Shown: in pieces, positions 10,005 to 21,084 of the stretch
How the letters are laid out: each line of letters starts with the position of its first letter
Numbering within the stretch: position 1 is the first letter of the stretch
Assembly: GCA_018350325.1 (NCBI GenBank)
Contig: JAEVLN010000017.1
Location: 310,001-374,000, forward strand
Reading direction: 5' to 3'
Source: Globodera rostochiensis
Lineage: Eukaryota > Nematoda > Chromadorea > Rhabditida > Heteroderidae
DNA length: 64,000 bases
Made by a program: the position numbers and the translations under genes
The notes under the pieces: model-generated
What the model was told of the DNA's origin: nothing
What the model saw: only the letters and a program-made list of their open reading frames with translations
Database searches by the model: none

Positions 10005-12701
10005 ATGCGAATGTTTGCGGTGGCTTTGAGCATCGGCGCGGGCACAATGTTTTTGGTTGGCCGAATATTTTAAAATATTTAATTTTTTTATTTTAATTTT
10101 GCATAAATCGTTAGCTTTTTTCACAGGTGTCCCTGGACAGTGTCGTTGATAACCTAATACCCGTTGCAAGGAAATATTTGATCGAATTTTATGGATCGGA
10201 AAAAAGGGGTAGTCAATGTTCAAAATCTTCGAAAAGTCCAACTAAAAAACATTTTAACTTTTAGCCAATTTCGCGTGGGGTTGGGTGGTGTCCGCCCGTT
10301 CCTACGGCATCGCTTTTGGCTGTTTTTGTGCCTTTCTTTGTTCCGACTGCCCCAGCCGAAAGTGGCCATTGGTCGGCTCGTTTTTGATCAGTTTTATTGG
10401 CGGCATCCTTTGCATGCTAATCAAAGTGCCCGAATTCGGCATTGCAATTTGTTGCCTGGGGCGTTTTTTGAGCGGTCTTGGGTCGGGACTGGCACAGGCA
10501 AAAATTGGAACCGATTTTTTAAATTGAACAAATATTTGCAGGTTATCGGTTCCGCAATGTTGGCCGAAATCCCTCAAATCCGACTAAGAGGTTAAGCGAT
10601 CAGTCCATTCATAATTAAATGGTCATTAAAGGAACTTGCCTGGCTTCTTTGACTGTTTGGGCCTGTGTCGGAGAATTGGCCGGCCTTTTCATGAGCTTGG
10701 ACACCGTAATTTTTAGCCATTTTGGCTTTTAGCTCTTTGCCTTTTTAGGTTCTCGGCACCGACGAAACTTGGCACATTGCCCTTGGCTTTCCGGTGCTGA
10801 TAATTCCCTTCACTTTGGCAACGCTTCTTATGGCACCAGATTCACCTCGCGCCTTACTTTTATTGGGCAAAGAAAATGCGGCGTTTGAATCTCTGAAATT
10901 TTATCAGGTCCATCATCATATTTTGCGAAAATCGAAATTCAGGAATTCAGAATTCGGAAGATTGGATTCCCTCGCTGAAGGACGTCAAAATGGAACTGTA
11001 CCACAATTATTGGCCAAAACCCAATGGGCAGAATGGCACTTCACAAGAAGTGCCATTGTTGGAAAAAGGGCGAGGAATCGGCGAATTCTTTGCATTGCGT
11101 TGCCGATTTGGGACCGGAAAATTTGTGCGGCCATTGATTATCGGGGCATTTGTGCTCACTTTGGCGCATTTAGACGATTGGGTGGTTTTAATTGGGTAAT
11201 TATACATTTATTTGAATGTTTCTTTGGAATTCAGCTGTGGATCTCTTATTCGACCCAAGCGTTCGAAAATGTTGGCACCGCCCCGTCCGACGCCCAACGC
11301 GCCTCACTTTGGATGGCATTCCCTCAGGTACAACAATCACTAATTAGATAGGTTAATTAGTTTAATTAATTAATTTGAACGTTAATTGGTTGATTGACTC
11401 ATTTATGCACTGACTTCGCTTGGCCTTTTGTTTTGTTTCGACGGGTTTTCTCGTCGGAAATTGCTCATTTTCCCCACTTTGGGCAGCATTTGCTGTTCCG
11501 TGATTGCCATTTTTGCGGTTAAATTCGGCGGAAATTCGTTTATTAACGCCAAAAGTGATAAATTTAATTTTATTTCAATTTGTCAAACATTTTCGGGCCT
11601 TCCAATAATCGCCTCCATGGACCTTTGCATGGCAGCGATTGCCAGTGGCAGTGCCTACAGCGTAGCGCCGGAGCTCTTCCAACAGAGTGACCGGATAATG
11701 GGCACGGCATTAATTGGCATTTCCCAGGTGCCAAGTCTTTTTTAATTAACAAAATTTATAAAGAAATTCAAATTCCTTCTTTTTAATTATGAAAATTAAA
11801 TTCCCTCTTTTTTAATTATAAAATTTAAAAGAAATTCAAATTCCCTCTTTTTTAATTATGAAAATTTTAAAATAAATTCAAATTCCCTCTTTTTAATTAT
11901 GAAAATTTTAAAATAAATTCAAATTCCCTCTTTTTTAATTATGAAAATTTTAAAATAAATTCAAATTCCTTCTTTTTAATTATGAAAATTAAATTCCCTC
12001 TTTTTTAATTATAAAATTTAAAAGAAATTCAAATTCCCTCTTTTTTAATTATGAAAATTTTAAAATAAATTCAAATTCCCTCTTTTTTAATTATGAAAAT
12101 TTTAAAATAAATTCAAATTCCCTCTTTTTTAATTATGAAAATTTTAAAATAAATTCAAATTCCTTCTTTTTAATTATGAAAATTAAATTCCCTCTTTTTA
12201 AACTATGAAAATTTAAAATAAATTCAAATTCTCTCTTTTTTAATTATGAAAATTTTAAAATAAATTCAAATCCCTCTTTTTTAATGTATGAAAATTTTAA
12301 AATAAATTCAAATTCCCTCTTTTTTAATTATGAAAATTTTAAAATAAATTCAAATTCCCTCTTAAGAATCTTTTCGGCGGGTTTTTGGCCACAATCGCGC
12401 TGCCTTTGATGAATGGAAGTGGCATTGAGTACGTTTTGGTCCCGTTTATCCTTTTGAACATCGCTTATGTCGTTGTCATCAGCAAAAAGTTGCCGGAAAC
12501 CAATGGAAAATCGTTTTATGTGAGAATTTTGCCAAGTTTAAAATGAAAATAAAATTTCAGGAAATTTCTGAGAAATTCAGCGACAAAATGCCGGAATTTC
12601 CATCGTTGACACAGTACTTGAGAGCTTTTACACGATTTATACTGATAATGGGCAGAAAAACGGTGCTCCTTTTTCACTTAATCGGCAAAATTGTTATTTG
12701 A
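10005..12701 (+). CDS. Facilitated sugar transporter-like protein (MFS, SLC2/GLUT family)
   Basis: Polytopic membrane protein of about 11-12 helices. TM1 begins at MRMFAVALSIGAGTMFL (ATG 10005); an upstream in-frame ATG at 9884 is an alternative. Downstream exons give the GLUT landmarks in order: a SRKWPLVGS loop, GRFLSGLGSGL, AEIPQIRLRG (GLUT E-x-P-x-x-x-RG), LGTDETWHIALGFPVL and APDSPRALLLLGK (PESPR motif), then DGFSRRKLLIFPTLG (GRR motif), SVAPELFQQSDR (AELF), and finally LPETNGKSFY (PETKG). The frame closes at 12699-12701. Many motif residues are non-canonical, so the substrate is uncertain. One intron (about 11728-12365) is almost wholly a tandem repeat. The gene is head-to-tail with the innexin and convergent with the nuclear receptor. 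Confidence 0.85.
11741..12362. repeat. AT-rich minisatellite filling a transporter intron
   Basis: About 15 copies of a ~41-42 bp unit (AATTATGAAAATTTTAAAAT then AAATTCAAATTCCCTCTTTT). Variant units recur at about 11775, 11968 and 12162, so there is a 193-194 bp higher-order period. The final copy is changed from CCCTCTTTTTTAATTAT to CCCTCTTAAG immediately before the coding sequence AATCTTTTCGGC; this copy appears to supply the polypyrimidine tract and AG of the 3' splice site. Confidence 0.88.
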
Positions 12702-12846
12702 CTTTTATTTTTATTCGATTTTTTAATTTGTTTAAATTATAAATAATTATTTCAACGATAAAACATTTATTTAAACAATGTTTTTGACGCATGACAAATT
12801 AAATTTACAAAACAAACATTTGGTGATCCAATAAAGAAGAGAAAAA

Positions 12847-14221
12847 TCACTCTTTCAAATGGGCGATCTTCTGAAATGTTAATTCGAATTGCATTAATTC
12901 TGTCTTCAAAACAATGCCGCCCACCTCAACCACCGACAGAATGTTCACCATCCGGTTCAATCTGAACACGGTGTTCAACAGCAGCAGCGGCGGTGGCCGT
13001 GTCTCGTCAACTTTGTCCAGCAGACCGGTCTGACTGAGCGCAAATTCGCTGAGCGCTCTCAAATTGGCATTTTGGACTGAATTGACCAACCCTCGTCCCG
13101 ACTCGCTCAGCTGGGGCACTGCGACAACAAACGGAAAAAAGTGATTAAAAAAGTCAAACGGCCCATCTCCTCCCAAATCAGTCCCACCGATCATTTCTTA
13201 TTACAAATAATGAAGAATTTACCGGTGCTGAAGAAGCAGACGTTGCGCAATATTTCGACTTCGACAGATTGCGCGTCCAGCTCGCGTAACGGACCGATAA
13301 TTTCATTGTGCAGCAACTCCAACTTGTCCAATTCAACTTGGGCCCTGTTCTTGAAGTTGTTGAACTCGTGGTGAGCCAGCAGAAGCCAAGCAGAGGGTCG
13401 AGCACGTCTCAGAACCATTAAATTCTAAAGGTATGAAACGATTGTTTTGGAAGGAGTTCAAAATATGAGCAAATGCTTTCTTTACCCGGTCATCTTCAGT
13501 GAGTAAGTTCAGCTCGGGAACATTGTGCACCCACTCCAGGTACTCGCTGAGCAGTTGCAAATTGCAAGCTGAGCCCTTCGGCTTGTTTTGCGGTTGAAAG
13601 ACGTTCTGATTGCAATAAGTGGGGGCCTTGGGGGGCTCTTCGTTCTGCTGAAAATGAAACGAAATTTTAATTGATGCATTAAATACAATAATTGCAATTG
13701 CCTGTTGGACCCCTCCATCGTAGTCCGTGCAAGTGTCCGGTTGGGCACTTTCCCGATCACTTTTATAGACGGACTGCCCAAGCGATTGACACCGGTCTCT
13801 GATCAGTGGCCCTTGCGGAGAGGCGGATTTTCCCCAGCAGTCGCGGATCACTTAAGCAATTCGCTGACCATTTATAAATTTTGCGTTGGCAACTTACATT
13901 TTGGGTCCATGCCAACTTTCAAACAGCGCTTTAGACGGCATGCCCTGCAGCAATTTCGACGACCTGAAAAAATGAAATCGAAATTTAAAGTGTTTTTCTT
14001 AATTACCTACCATCTTCTAATGTGCATTCAATCTCAGACCCGAGACTTAGACAAATGTAGCGTCTTTTTGATGAGACAGAACGCCAGAAAAAGCCTAACA
14101 AACATTTTTAAATTTATTTTAAAAAGTTGCAATTTTCAATACCTTTGCAGCCATTGCAACACAAACTGCCGTAATGCTGCTTCGCATTTTCCGCGCCGCA
14201 GACGAGACAACGGATTGGCAT
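12847..14221 (-). CDS. Nuclear hormone receptor (divergent, nematode-type)
   Basis: Ligand-regulated zinc-finger transcription factor. The first exon (ATG at 14221) encodes MPIRCLVCGAENAKQHYGSL followed by CCNGCKG: zinc finger 1 with the C-x2-C/C-x2-C pattern and the P-box start. The next exon (about 14090-14010) encodes FFWRSVSSKRRYIC and a C-containing stretch. The third (about 13970-13905) reads RRNCCRACRLKRCLKVGM, the end of finger 2. After a hinge (about 13860-13700), four exons give a helical ligand-binding domain: LQLLSEYLEWVHNVPELNLL, AQVELDKLELLHNEIIGPLR, then SEFALSQTGLLDKVDE and a C-terminus with NRMVNILSVVEVGGIVLKTE. The stop is at 12847. It resembles the expanded supplementary HNF4-like receptors of nematodes; an orthologue was not assigned. 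Confidence 0.92.
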
Positions 14222-14636
14222 CGTTTTGACAAAATCAGTCAAATATTTTTATGATGATCTAATTAATCTCTTTAAATATTTTATAAAACAAATTAAAAAG
14301 CGAATAAAAAATTAACAGAAGCTAAGAGGGGGAAGATGGCATTGGCATTTCCAAGTATTTGAGTCTTTTGTTGTTGTTGACTAATCAGTCCAAGAAAGTC
14401 CCTCCTCTACAGAAAACAAATAAGCCTAAATTAATCGGTTGCGTTGGTTACGGTAGTGGCGGTTATTTCGGTATGGAGGGGCGTGTTAAAGTGCACAATA
14501 TGAATAATTAATACACATTTGGCGGGTCCGGAACGATTAATGTGGCGCCAACTTTGGAGGACGATAACTTTCTCCAAACACAATGAATAAAATGAATTGA
14601 TATTATTCAAAAAAAGCCTAATTTGTTTGTAAATAC

Positions 14637-15335
14637 CAGGCCTGCTCACGGTTACCCGCGGTTAACGGTTATGGAATTTTAAAAGGTCGCGGTTACGGGC
14701 GGTTAACGGTTATGACCACTAAAAGCGCGGTTACCGTCGTATCCGTTGTTTTTTGACGTTGAAGAAAAATGTGTTGAGGCGATTTGCCTTTATAATTTCT
14801 TTGACATTTTATTTTTTATTTATATTTTAATATCCCTCCTTTTTAGTATTCTTTCAATTTTGCAAAAATTTTAGCTATAAAAAGTAAAATTCTAAGTATT
14901 TATATAAATAATTAGTGCTTTTAGAACTCAATTACCTAAAATCGATTTTTTCTCAGCATAAGTCATTAAATATTCGATTTTTTTTCCTCGGCGGAGCCTA
15001 TCGGCACCGCCGAACCCCCACCCCCTCTCTTAAAAATATTTTAGAAAATTAATGCGCAAAAAACAAAAATATTACTCTGATCGGTCGCGCTTTGTTAGAT
15101 TTTAATCATGAAAGTGTTAGAAAGAGATTTCAAAATTTTTTTCATTGACAAAATCTGATAAAAATCACTTGTTAAGTTCAATACACATCAATTTTGATTT
15201 AATTTTAGAAAGACGCCACATCACAAATTAGTTTTGAAAATCGATTTTTTTTGAAATCTGGAAAACTTTATTGATTTTTAAATAATGCGGTTAACCGCGG
15301 GCGGTTACGAAAATTGGTAACCGTGAGCACCCCTG
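14637..15335. mobile_element. hAT-like MITE, 699 bp, with 8-bp target duplication
   Basis: The left end CAGGCCTGCTCACGGTTACC pairs with the right end GGTAACCGTGAGCACCCCTG. Subterminal ACCCGCGGTTAACGGTTA words are also inverted. It is flanked by GTAAATAC at 14629-14636 and 15336-15343, a perfect 8-bp duplication. CAGG-type ends with 8-bp duplications are typical of hAT elements. There is no transposase. The core contains a near-palindrome at 14989-15012 that recurs elsewhere in the window. Confidence 0.88.
14989..15012. repeat. Dispersed near-palindrome CGGCGGAGCCTATCGGCACCGCCG
   Basis: A 24-base imperfect hairpin. Variants occur at 33241-33262 (GCGGCGCTTATCAGCACCGC), 34581-34603 (GGCGGAGGCTATCGGCGGCG), 34681-34706 (GGCGCCTATTGGCCCGCCGA) and 55061-55086 (inverted). 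Several copies are followed by a pyrimidine-rich CCCCC segment and, at two sites, AGAAGT(T)AAGCAGGA. The copies sit in different repeat contexts, so this is a mobile or shared core rather than a fixed site. Confidence 0.65.
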
Positions 15336-15594
15336 GTAAATACTAAGTAATATGATTTTATGAGCCATTGAGAGAGAGAATTGGGGCAAATGTTTCGACT
15401 CGTTAAAACGCTTTTTTAAAAGTTTATTGTTTTGAAAAAAAATGTGCTTATTACTCACATCGCTTTATAGGCCGCTATAATTACTTATTCAATTGCTCCC
15501 CACGCCTCTTTCTTTTTATACCGGAAAATGAGCGGAAGTTGAAAACATTTTGCCAAACAAGGAAGTAAATTTGAATGCAGAGAATGGCATGCCG

Positions 15595-16884
15595 TAAAGA
15601 TGGCGGGGGAAGCAGCGGGGGAGAGGGCGGGGGAGGGGACGGGGGAGAGGGCGGGGAAGGGGGCGGGGGAGGGGGAGGGAAGGGAGGCGGATCCGGAGGA
15701 TGGGCTAATCCGCCGTTGGCTTGGTGGAGCGTAGAAGCGGACGCTGTGAGAGAGTGCAGTGGGGGAGGGGGAACATTTTGGGGTGAAGGGGGGGGGTGTG
15801 AGGGGGGGGGAATATTTGTGGGGGGGGGGGACGGGGGGGGAATATTTTAGGGAGGGGGGGGGGATATTTGTAGGGAGGGGGGGGGGAATATTTGTAGGGA
15901 GGGGGGGGGGGGAGGGGGGAAAGGGGGGGGGCGTGTGAGGGGGGGGGAATATTTGTGGGGGGGGGGGGTGTGAGGGGGGGGGAATATTTGTGGGGGGGGG
16001 GACGGGGGGGGAATATTTTAGGGAGGGGGGGGGGATATTTGTAGGGAGGGGGGGGGGGAAGGGGGGGGTGTGAGGGGGGGGGGAATATTTGTAGGGAGGG
16101 GGGGGGGATATTTGTAGGGAGGGGGGGGGGAAGGGGGGGGTGTGAGGGGGGGGGAATATTTGTAGGGAGGGGGGGGGGATATTTGTAGGGAGGGGGGGGG
16201 GAAGGGGGGGGGTGTGAGGGGGGGGGAATATTTGTAGGGAGGGGGGGGGGAATATTTGTAGGGAGGGGGGGGGGGAATATTTGTAGGGAGGGGGGGGGGA
16301 GGGGGGAAAGGGGGGGGCGTGTGAGGGGGGGGGAATATTTGTGGGGGGGGGACGGGGGGGGGGGAATATTTGTAGGGAGGGGGGGGGGAAGGGGGGGGTG
16401 TGAGGGGGGGGGAATATTTGTAGGGAGGGGGGGGGAATATTTGTAGGGAGGGGGGGGGAATATTTGTAGGGAGGGGGGGGAGGGGGGAAAGGGGGGGGGC
16501 GTGTGAGGGGGGGGGGAATATTTGTGGGGGGGGGGGGACGGGGGGGGAATATTTGTAGGGAGGGGGGGGGGGGGTGTGAGGGAGGGGGGGGGGAATATTT
16601 GTAGGGAGGGGAGGGGAGGGGGGGGGGAATATTTGTAGGGAGGGGGGGGAGGGGGGGGGGAGGGGGGAAGGGGGGGGGAATATTTGTAGGGAGGGGAGGG
16701 GAGGGGGGGGGGGAATATTTGTAGGGAGGGGGGGGAGGGGGGGGGGGGGAGGGGGAAGGGGGGGGAATATTTGTAGGGACGGGGGGGGGAGGGGGGGGGG
16801 GAGGGGGGGGGGAGGGGGGGGCGGAGGGGGGAAGGGGGGGGGGAGGGGGGGGGGGGGGAATATTGAGGGGGGGGGGGGGGAAGT
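15595..16884. repeat. Extreme G-tract array (GGGGGAATATTTGTAGGGAGGG units)
   Basis: About 1.3 kb in which almost every non-G base belongs to a reiterated punctuation: AATATTTGTAGGGA, AATATTTGTGG, GACGG, GGTGTGAGG or GGAAAGG. All G runs (commonly 7-13) are on the plus strand. The minus strand reads without stops as proline-rich PPPYKYSPP-like repeats for over 300 codons, but that frame starts at a TTG and is a by-product of the repeat. The array could form stacked G-quadruplexes. Its start (15600-15720) uses a different unit, GGGGGAGAGGGC. Confidence 0.95.
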
Positions 16885-16939
16885 TGCGCTAATGCACATG
16901 CAAATTATCCTTTTACGCTGAAACTTTTGGCCGAACATT

Positions 16940-17155
16940 TTGCCTAATTTTCTGATTTTTTCAATTCCGCCGGACGTAAAAACGGCGAACAGAAGGAACA
17001 AAACAAGCGACGAGGAAGTAAATATACGCTGTGCCAATGGTTGTTGGCATTGCCCAAAGGGCAGCAGCAAAAGAATGAATTTTAAGAAGAAAAAGTTGGG
17101 AAAGCGAAAAAAGAAGAAAAAAGATGGAAAGGGAAATAATTGGAAAATAAAATAA
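16940..17155 (+). CDS. Small lysine-rich open frame, unproven
   Basis: A short ATG-initiated frame just beyond the G array ends in a strongly basic tail (KKKKLGKRKKKKKDGKGNNWKI) after a segment with IRCANGCWHCPKG. No family is recognised, no splice partners were established, and the tail lies in an A-rich stretch, so chance is a real alternative. The opposite strand is hydrophobic and phenylalanine-rich, as expected from poly-Lys codons read backwards. Confidence 0.2.
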   Translation: MPNFLIFSIPPDVKTANRRNKTSDEEVNIRCANGCWHCPKGSSKRMNFKKKKLGKRKKKKKDGKGNNWKIK

Positions 17156-17349
17156 AATCATTTTATATTGGAAAGAAAAAATATGGAACCTCTGAATTGC
17201 CAATTTGGCATTCCCTTCCGCACTTTAATTACTTTCTTTATCTATAAATATTAAGTTAATAAGTAATTTCGTTAATTTCGACAGAAACTTTAAATTATTG
17301 TAATGCTTCTTCCATGGGAAAATGGACAAACTTTTGGGGGGAAACATTT

Positions 17350-17478
17350 TCAATAATTGGGCCCCTTTCGATGTTTTGGCACTTCCGGGCCATCGTCTCT
17401 CTCATCTTCATCGGAAGAGGAAGAGTCTTCCGAGCTCTCCTCATCATCGGCGCTAAAATCATCGTGTCCACCAATAGT
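17350..17478 (-). other. Candidate acidic C-terminal exon
   Basis: On the minus strand, 17478 to the stop at 17350-17352 encodes a compositionally striking segment: HDDFSADDEESSEDSSSSDE, then DERDDGPEVP and a basic end (KHRKG). Acidic serine-rich tails like this occur in nuclear proteins. A TTTTAG acceptor lies just inside it at about 17455, but no upstream exon was joined convincingly. It may be the 3' end of a gene downstream of the reductase or a chance frame. Confidence 0.3.
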
Positions 17479-17732
17479 TTAGGGTTCGTCTCGCCCTCGG
17501 CTTACTTTCATAAGCCATAAATTATTGAATATTCTCGAATTTTGATTCATCTTCTGCCCCCCCACACTCAAAAAACCCTTCGGGGACGAACCCTTTCCAA
17601 AATAGCGCAGAAATGGAGTCAATTCGATTTTGATGATCAGAATTTACTGTTCAATGGACAGTGAAGTGTTAACAAAAAGGCCGAACAAAATTTTTTGTTA
17701 GCGATTCGACCGTTAAATGATTGTTTCCGACA

Positions 17733-19485
17733 TTAAATTTCGCTGCGATAAATTACGGACGTTCTGCCGGGCGGCAACGCGGCTTCTCCCGTCCGTCGAG
17801 AGCGTTCCGAGGCTGCTTCCACAGCGTTTATCAGCAAACCGCGCATTCCGCCCTTCTCCAACTCGTGGATGCCGAAGATAGTCGACCCCCCTACGGGGAA
17901 ATGACTCAAACGCATTTCACAGAAACGAGAAGCGTACTGCCACGACCCACCCAATCCATAGATGCTTTCCCATCGGAGGGTGGTTGTTTCATCGGCTAAT
18001 TACCCTCTCCCCCCCCCGGGTGGTTGTTTCATCGGCTAATTACCCCCCCCCCCCCCCTCGGGGCACACACCCGGACTCTGAACGGCCTCTTTGAGGACGG
18101 CCGGATGCTCTCCAGTCTCGAGGAACATTTTTGCCGCCCCGTAAAGAGACATGGCAGCCAACTTCAGGGAAAGTTCACGGGGAAGGCCCTGTAAATATTA
18201 AACAATTTTAGATTATAAAACTTTTGTTGAAGTTAAACCATTTTAACGCCCCCATCGGCGAGTCCTTCGATCATTGAAAAGCCCTGAAGCGTTATTATGC
18301 ATTTGTATCGGAAGGAAATCTTTCTTCGCTTTTTACTTACGTAAGACGGCCCACTTCCGCTTAATCCGGTGATGGGATCCAAATGGATTTCCGGCACCTT
18401 TTAAAGTCAAATTTACATTTGTAGAAAATACTTCCGGGGGGGGGGGGACCTCAACAGAAAATCCGACGGTGGAGAACAAATCCTGGACCACTTGAGAATC
18501 GCCTAAAATTGCATTTAAATTGAATTGAAAACAAATTTTATGTGGACCATCTTGGCATGCCGAACCTAAAATATCGGAAGAAAACGGAAACGGTTAATTA
18601 TTTATAGTAAATTAAACCCATCGCATAGGCCGAAGCACCGGCCCCAACGACGGCGGGAGTATCTAACAAATTGCATTTTCGACATTTAATTTATTTATTA
18701 TTTATTTATTATTCACTTGGCATTACGCGGACAACGCGCGACTTTGAAGGCAACAGCTAAAAGGCTTTAAACGCTAATTTACAAAATTTGGTTCTCAACT
18801 TGTTCAATGTATCGAAGTGTAATTCCTAAAACGAATTGGCGTCATTTATTGAAGCGAATGCTTTACAGTAATTCTTGCCTAATGCAATGGAAATAAGCAA
18901 ATGTTCCCTCCGGAAATTGGGTGCGATTTCCGACGTCACTTTGCTGATGTGCATCGGCTTGACCGCCAATACGATGACGTCGTTCTCTCGCGCGACTAAT
19001 TAAAATCAATTAGGTTATTTGATTTCCCACAAACAACCCAAAGTGTTGTCGTGCGTCGTTCCGATTCCCAATTTCTGAGACAATTTACACATTACCGTTT
19101 CCCACATTCTGATCAATCAGACAAATTCCCACTTTGCATTGCTCCAGTAAAGCCTCGTCCGTCTGATCAATTAGTTAGAAAAGTTATTTGGTACATATTT
19201 GATAAATGTTTTGTGCACCTTTGGACAACTCGCCATCAAATTCTCTGCCGGGTATCGCCCTGATCACAATTGATTGATATGTATGAATTAAGTACCGCAT
19301 AATGCCAAAACCCGAATTGATAAGTCCTCTTGCTTAATTTGCATTATTTGTTTTTATTAACTGCTTCAGGTCGACTAACCCAATGCTTGGGCCATCTTTC
19401 CGGCTCCGATGAAGCCAATTTTCAAAGTTTCTGTTTTGTAAATGTTTTTATTTTTTTAATTATATTTTTGCTTACCACTTAGCAT
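17733..19485 (-). CDS. Pyrroline-5-carboxylate reductase (last step of proline synthesis)
   Basis: Reduces 1-pyrroline-5-carboxylate to proline using NAD(P)H. The first exon (ATG 19485) gives MLSE, joined across a short intron to TLKIGFIGAGKMAQALG, the Rossmann nucleotide-binding motif. Further minus-strand exons encode ENDVIVLAVKPMHISKVTSE (family VLAVKP motif), LPSKSRVVRVMPNT, PAVVGAGASAYAMG, VVQDLFSTVGFSVE, VPEIHLDPITGLSGSGPSY (the substrate-binding signature), then GLPRELSLKLAAMSLYGAAK and the junction SPGGSTIFGIHELEKGGMRG. The stop is at 17733. Length and motif order agree with the family. The last intron contains a duplicated 28-bp segment separated by C-runs (17979-18006 and 18019-18046). 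Confidence 0.95.
17979..18057. repeat. Local duplication with C-runs in the last reductase intron
   Basis: GGGTGGTTGTTTCATCGGCT plus AATTACCC occurs twice (starts 17979 and 18019), each copy followed by a run of C (about 9 and 14). It lies in the intron before the final exon, whose acceptor is at about 17893. Confidence 0.8.
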
Positions 19486-21084
19486 CGTATGGTCGGGAAA
19501 GGAATGATGCAGTGGTTGTGCTGATTAGAATTGATAATGCGAATAATGCGGAGGAATTGGAGGGGGGGGATCGATTGGGGGGGGGTATTTGGTTTTGGTG
19601 GTTTATTGGCTGCTTGGAATGACCGTCAAACTCTCCGCCTCCTGCAGAACGATTAATGTGCTGATAGATATTTTGATTCATGACCTCTAATGAATATTAT
19701 TGGGTGCATTTGTTTTGCTTACTTTCAACTTTTTAATTCGTTTTTATGAGCTGGCGGGGTTTTGTTTTAGAGTGAAAGAAAAAATATATAAAATATATTT
19801 TTTATTAATATTTTGGAACACATATTTAATTAACATTAAAAACGGAACTTTTAAAAAACACGGCACGGAACTGAACGCGGCTTTGGACCGTCAAGGATCA
19901 CGGGCTAAAAGTCCATAAACCGGTGTCAACCACAAAACTCTTCGCTTAAGCATTAAATAAATTCCTTAAGTTTTACCAAACAGTCCAAAGCACAAATGCC
20001 AATTTTAATGCAATAATAAAGCGGCGGATAATGTGGATATAAATTTGGCCGAAACGAATATAAAATGAGGCTCAAAAATTGTAAATGTCTCCCAAAGCGC
20101 AAATGCCATGCCGCTGGGAATGGACAAATTTCCCGCGCACGGAACCCCAAATTTGGAGCCGGCGCCAATGCCAGCCTATGGTCGGTCTGTCAACGCGCAA
20201 AGGTCGATTGAAGCCACGTCATTAATTCATCAATAAAAATGCTAAAGCAAGCGATCGAATCAGAGAAACAAAAATCGGGCCAATAAAGGGACAGAATTTT
20301 ACGAAAAAGGTAAATGTTGTGGAATAAAATTGGCACAATTTACGAAGTATTATCTGGGAACATTTGTCCAATGGTTTCTCTCCAACGCCGCCGATTTGCC
20401 ATTGTGCCGTGCCTTCCCCCAAAGCGAGCAAATAAAAATAATTAATGCTAAAAATTTTAATCGCTTTTTAGTTGCAAAAAGTTTTGGTTGGTTGGAATTT
20501 TGCCAAAAACGGCGAATGATGGCGGTTTTAAAAGCGAATGATTTTGCCAATCGCCCTAATTTTAAAATTTAATTTTTTAGGTTCGACTCGGACATTTAAC
20601 TAAACGTTCGTCGCGTTGCAAAGCTTAACATAAATTAGATGCATTATTTTCTTTTCGTGTAATTATTGTTGGCACTTTTAATTAACTTTGAATAAAATAA
20701 ATGTTTGAGGGTGCAGAAGCATTTATTTATTCCAACATTTAAGCCTTTTCATTAAGCGCTAAAGTGACTCTCAGTTTCGCATGAGAAGCATAATTTCTAA
20801 AAACAAAAATAAAATGATCGAATGAATGTTTTGGACGCACCAAACTTTCCCACTTTTTGTTGGAGAGCGTCTAACCGTCCCAACGAGTAATCAATCGAAA
20901 ATGGCTTTATCTGTCCAATGTAGCGGCAGAACCGGCTTGTCCAACCGCCTCCGTCCCCAATCCCCCAAAGTTCCCAATCACTCCCATCGGTTCGTCCGAT
21001 CACCACCGATTGGGACCCAGTCCAATTTCCTCCCCCCCCCCCCTCCCATTCATCCGTCCAATAATCAAATCAGCCTCCTCTCCA
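19486..21084. other. Intergenic region without a supported gene
   Basis: AT-rich, with short open frames on both strands but no family motif, signal peptide or splice-supported exon series. Immediately upstream of the reductase (19556-19590) there are short G-runs. The C-run at 21029-21044 lies just ahead of the secreted beta-trefoil gene. Confidence 0.5.

Noticed and set aside
15575..15850. Glycine-rich secreted-looking frame at the start of the G array
   Set aside because: Composition reflects G-runs; no signal peptide or splice structure.
16018..17070. 350-codon proline-rich open frame with extensin-like PPPYKYSPP repeats
   Set aside because: It initiates at TTG, runs through the G-tract array, and is fully explained by stop-free repeat words on the complementary strand.
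19472..19681. Minus-strand frame immediately 5' of the reductase (MNQNIYQHINRSAGG...)
   Set aside because: The reductase starts convincingly at MLSE (19485) with an intron that restores the Rossmann motif; this frame is probably 5' UTR or chance.
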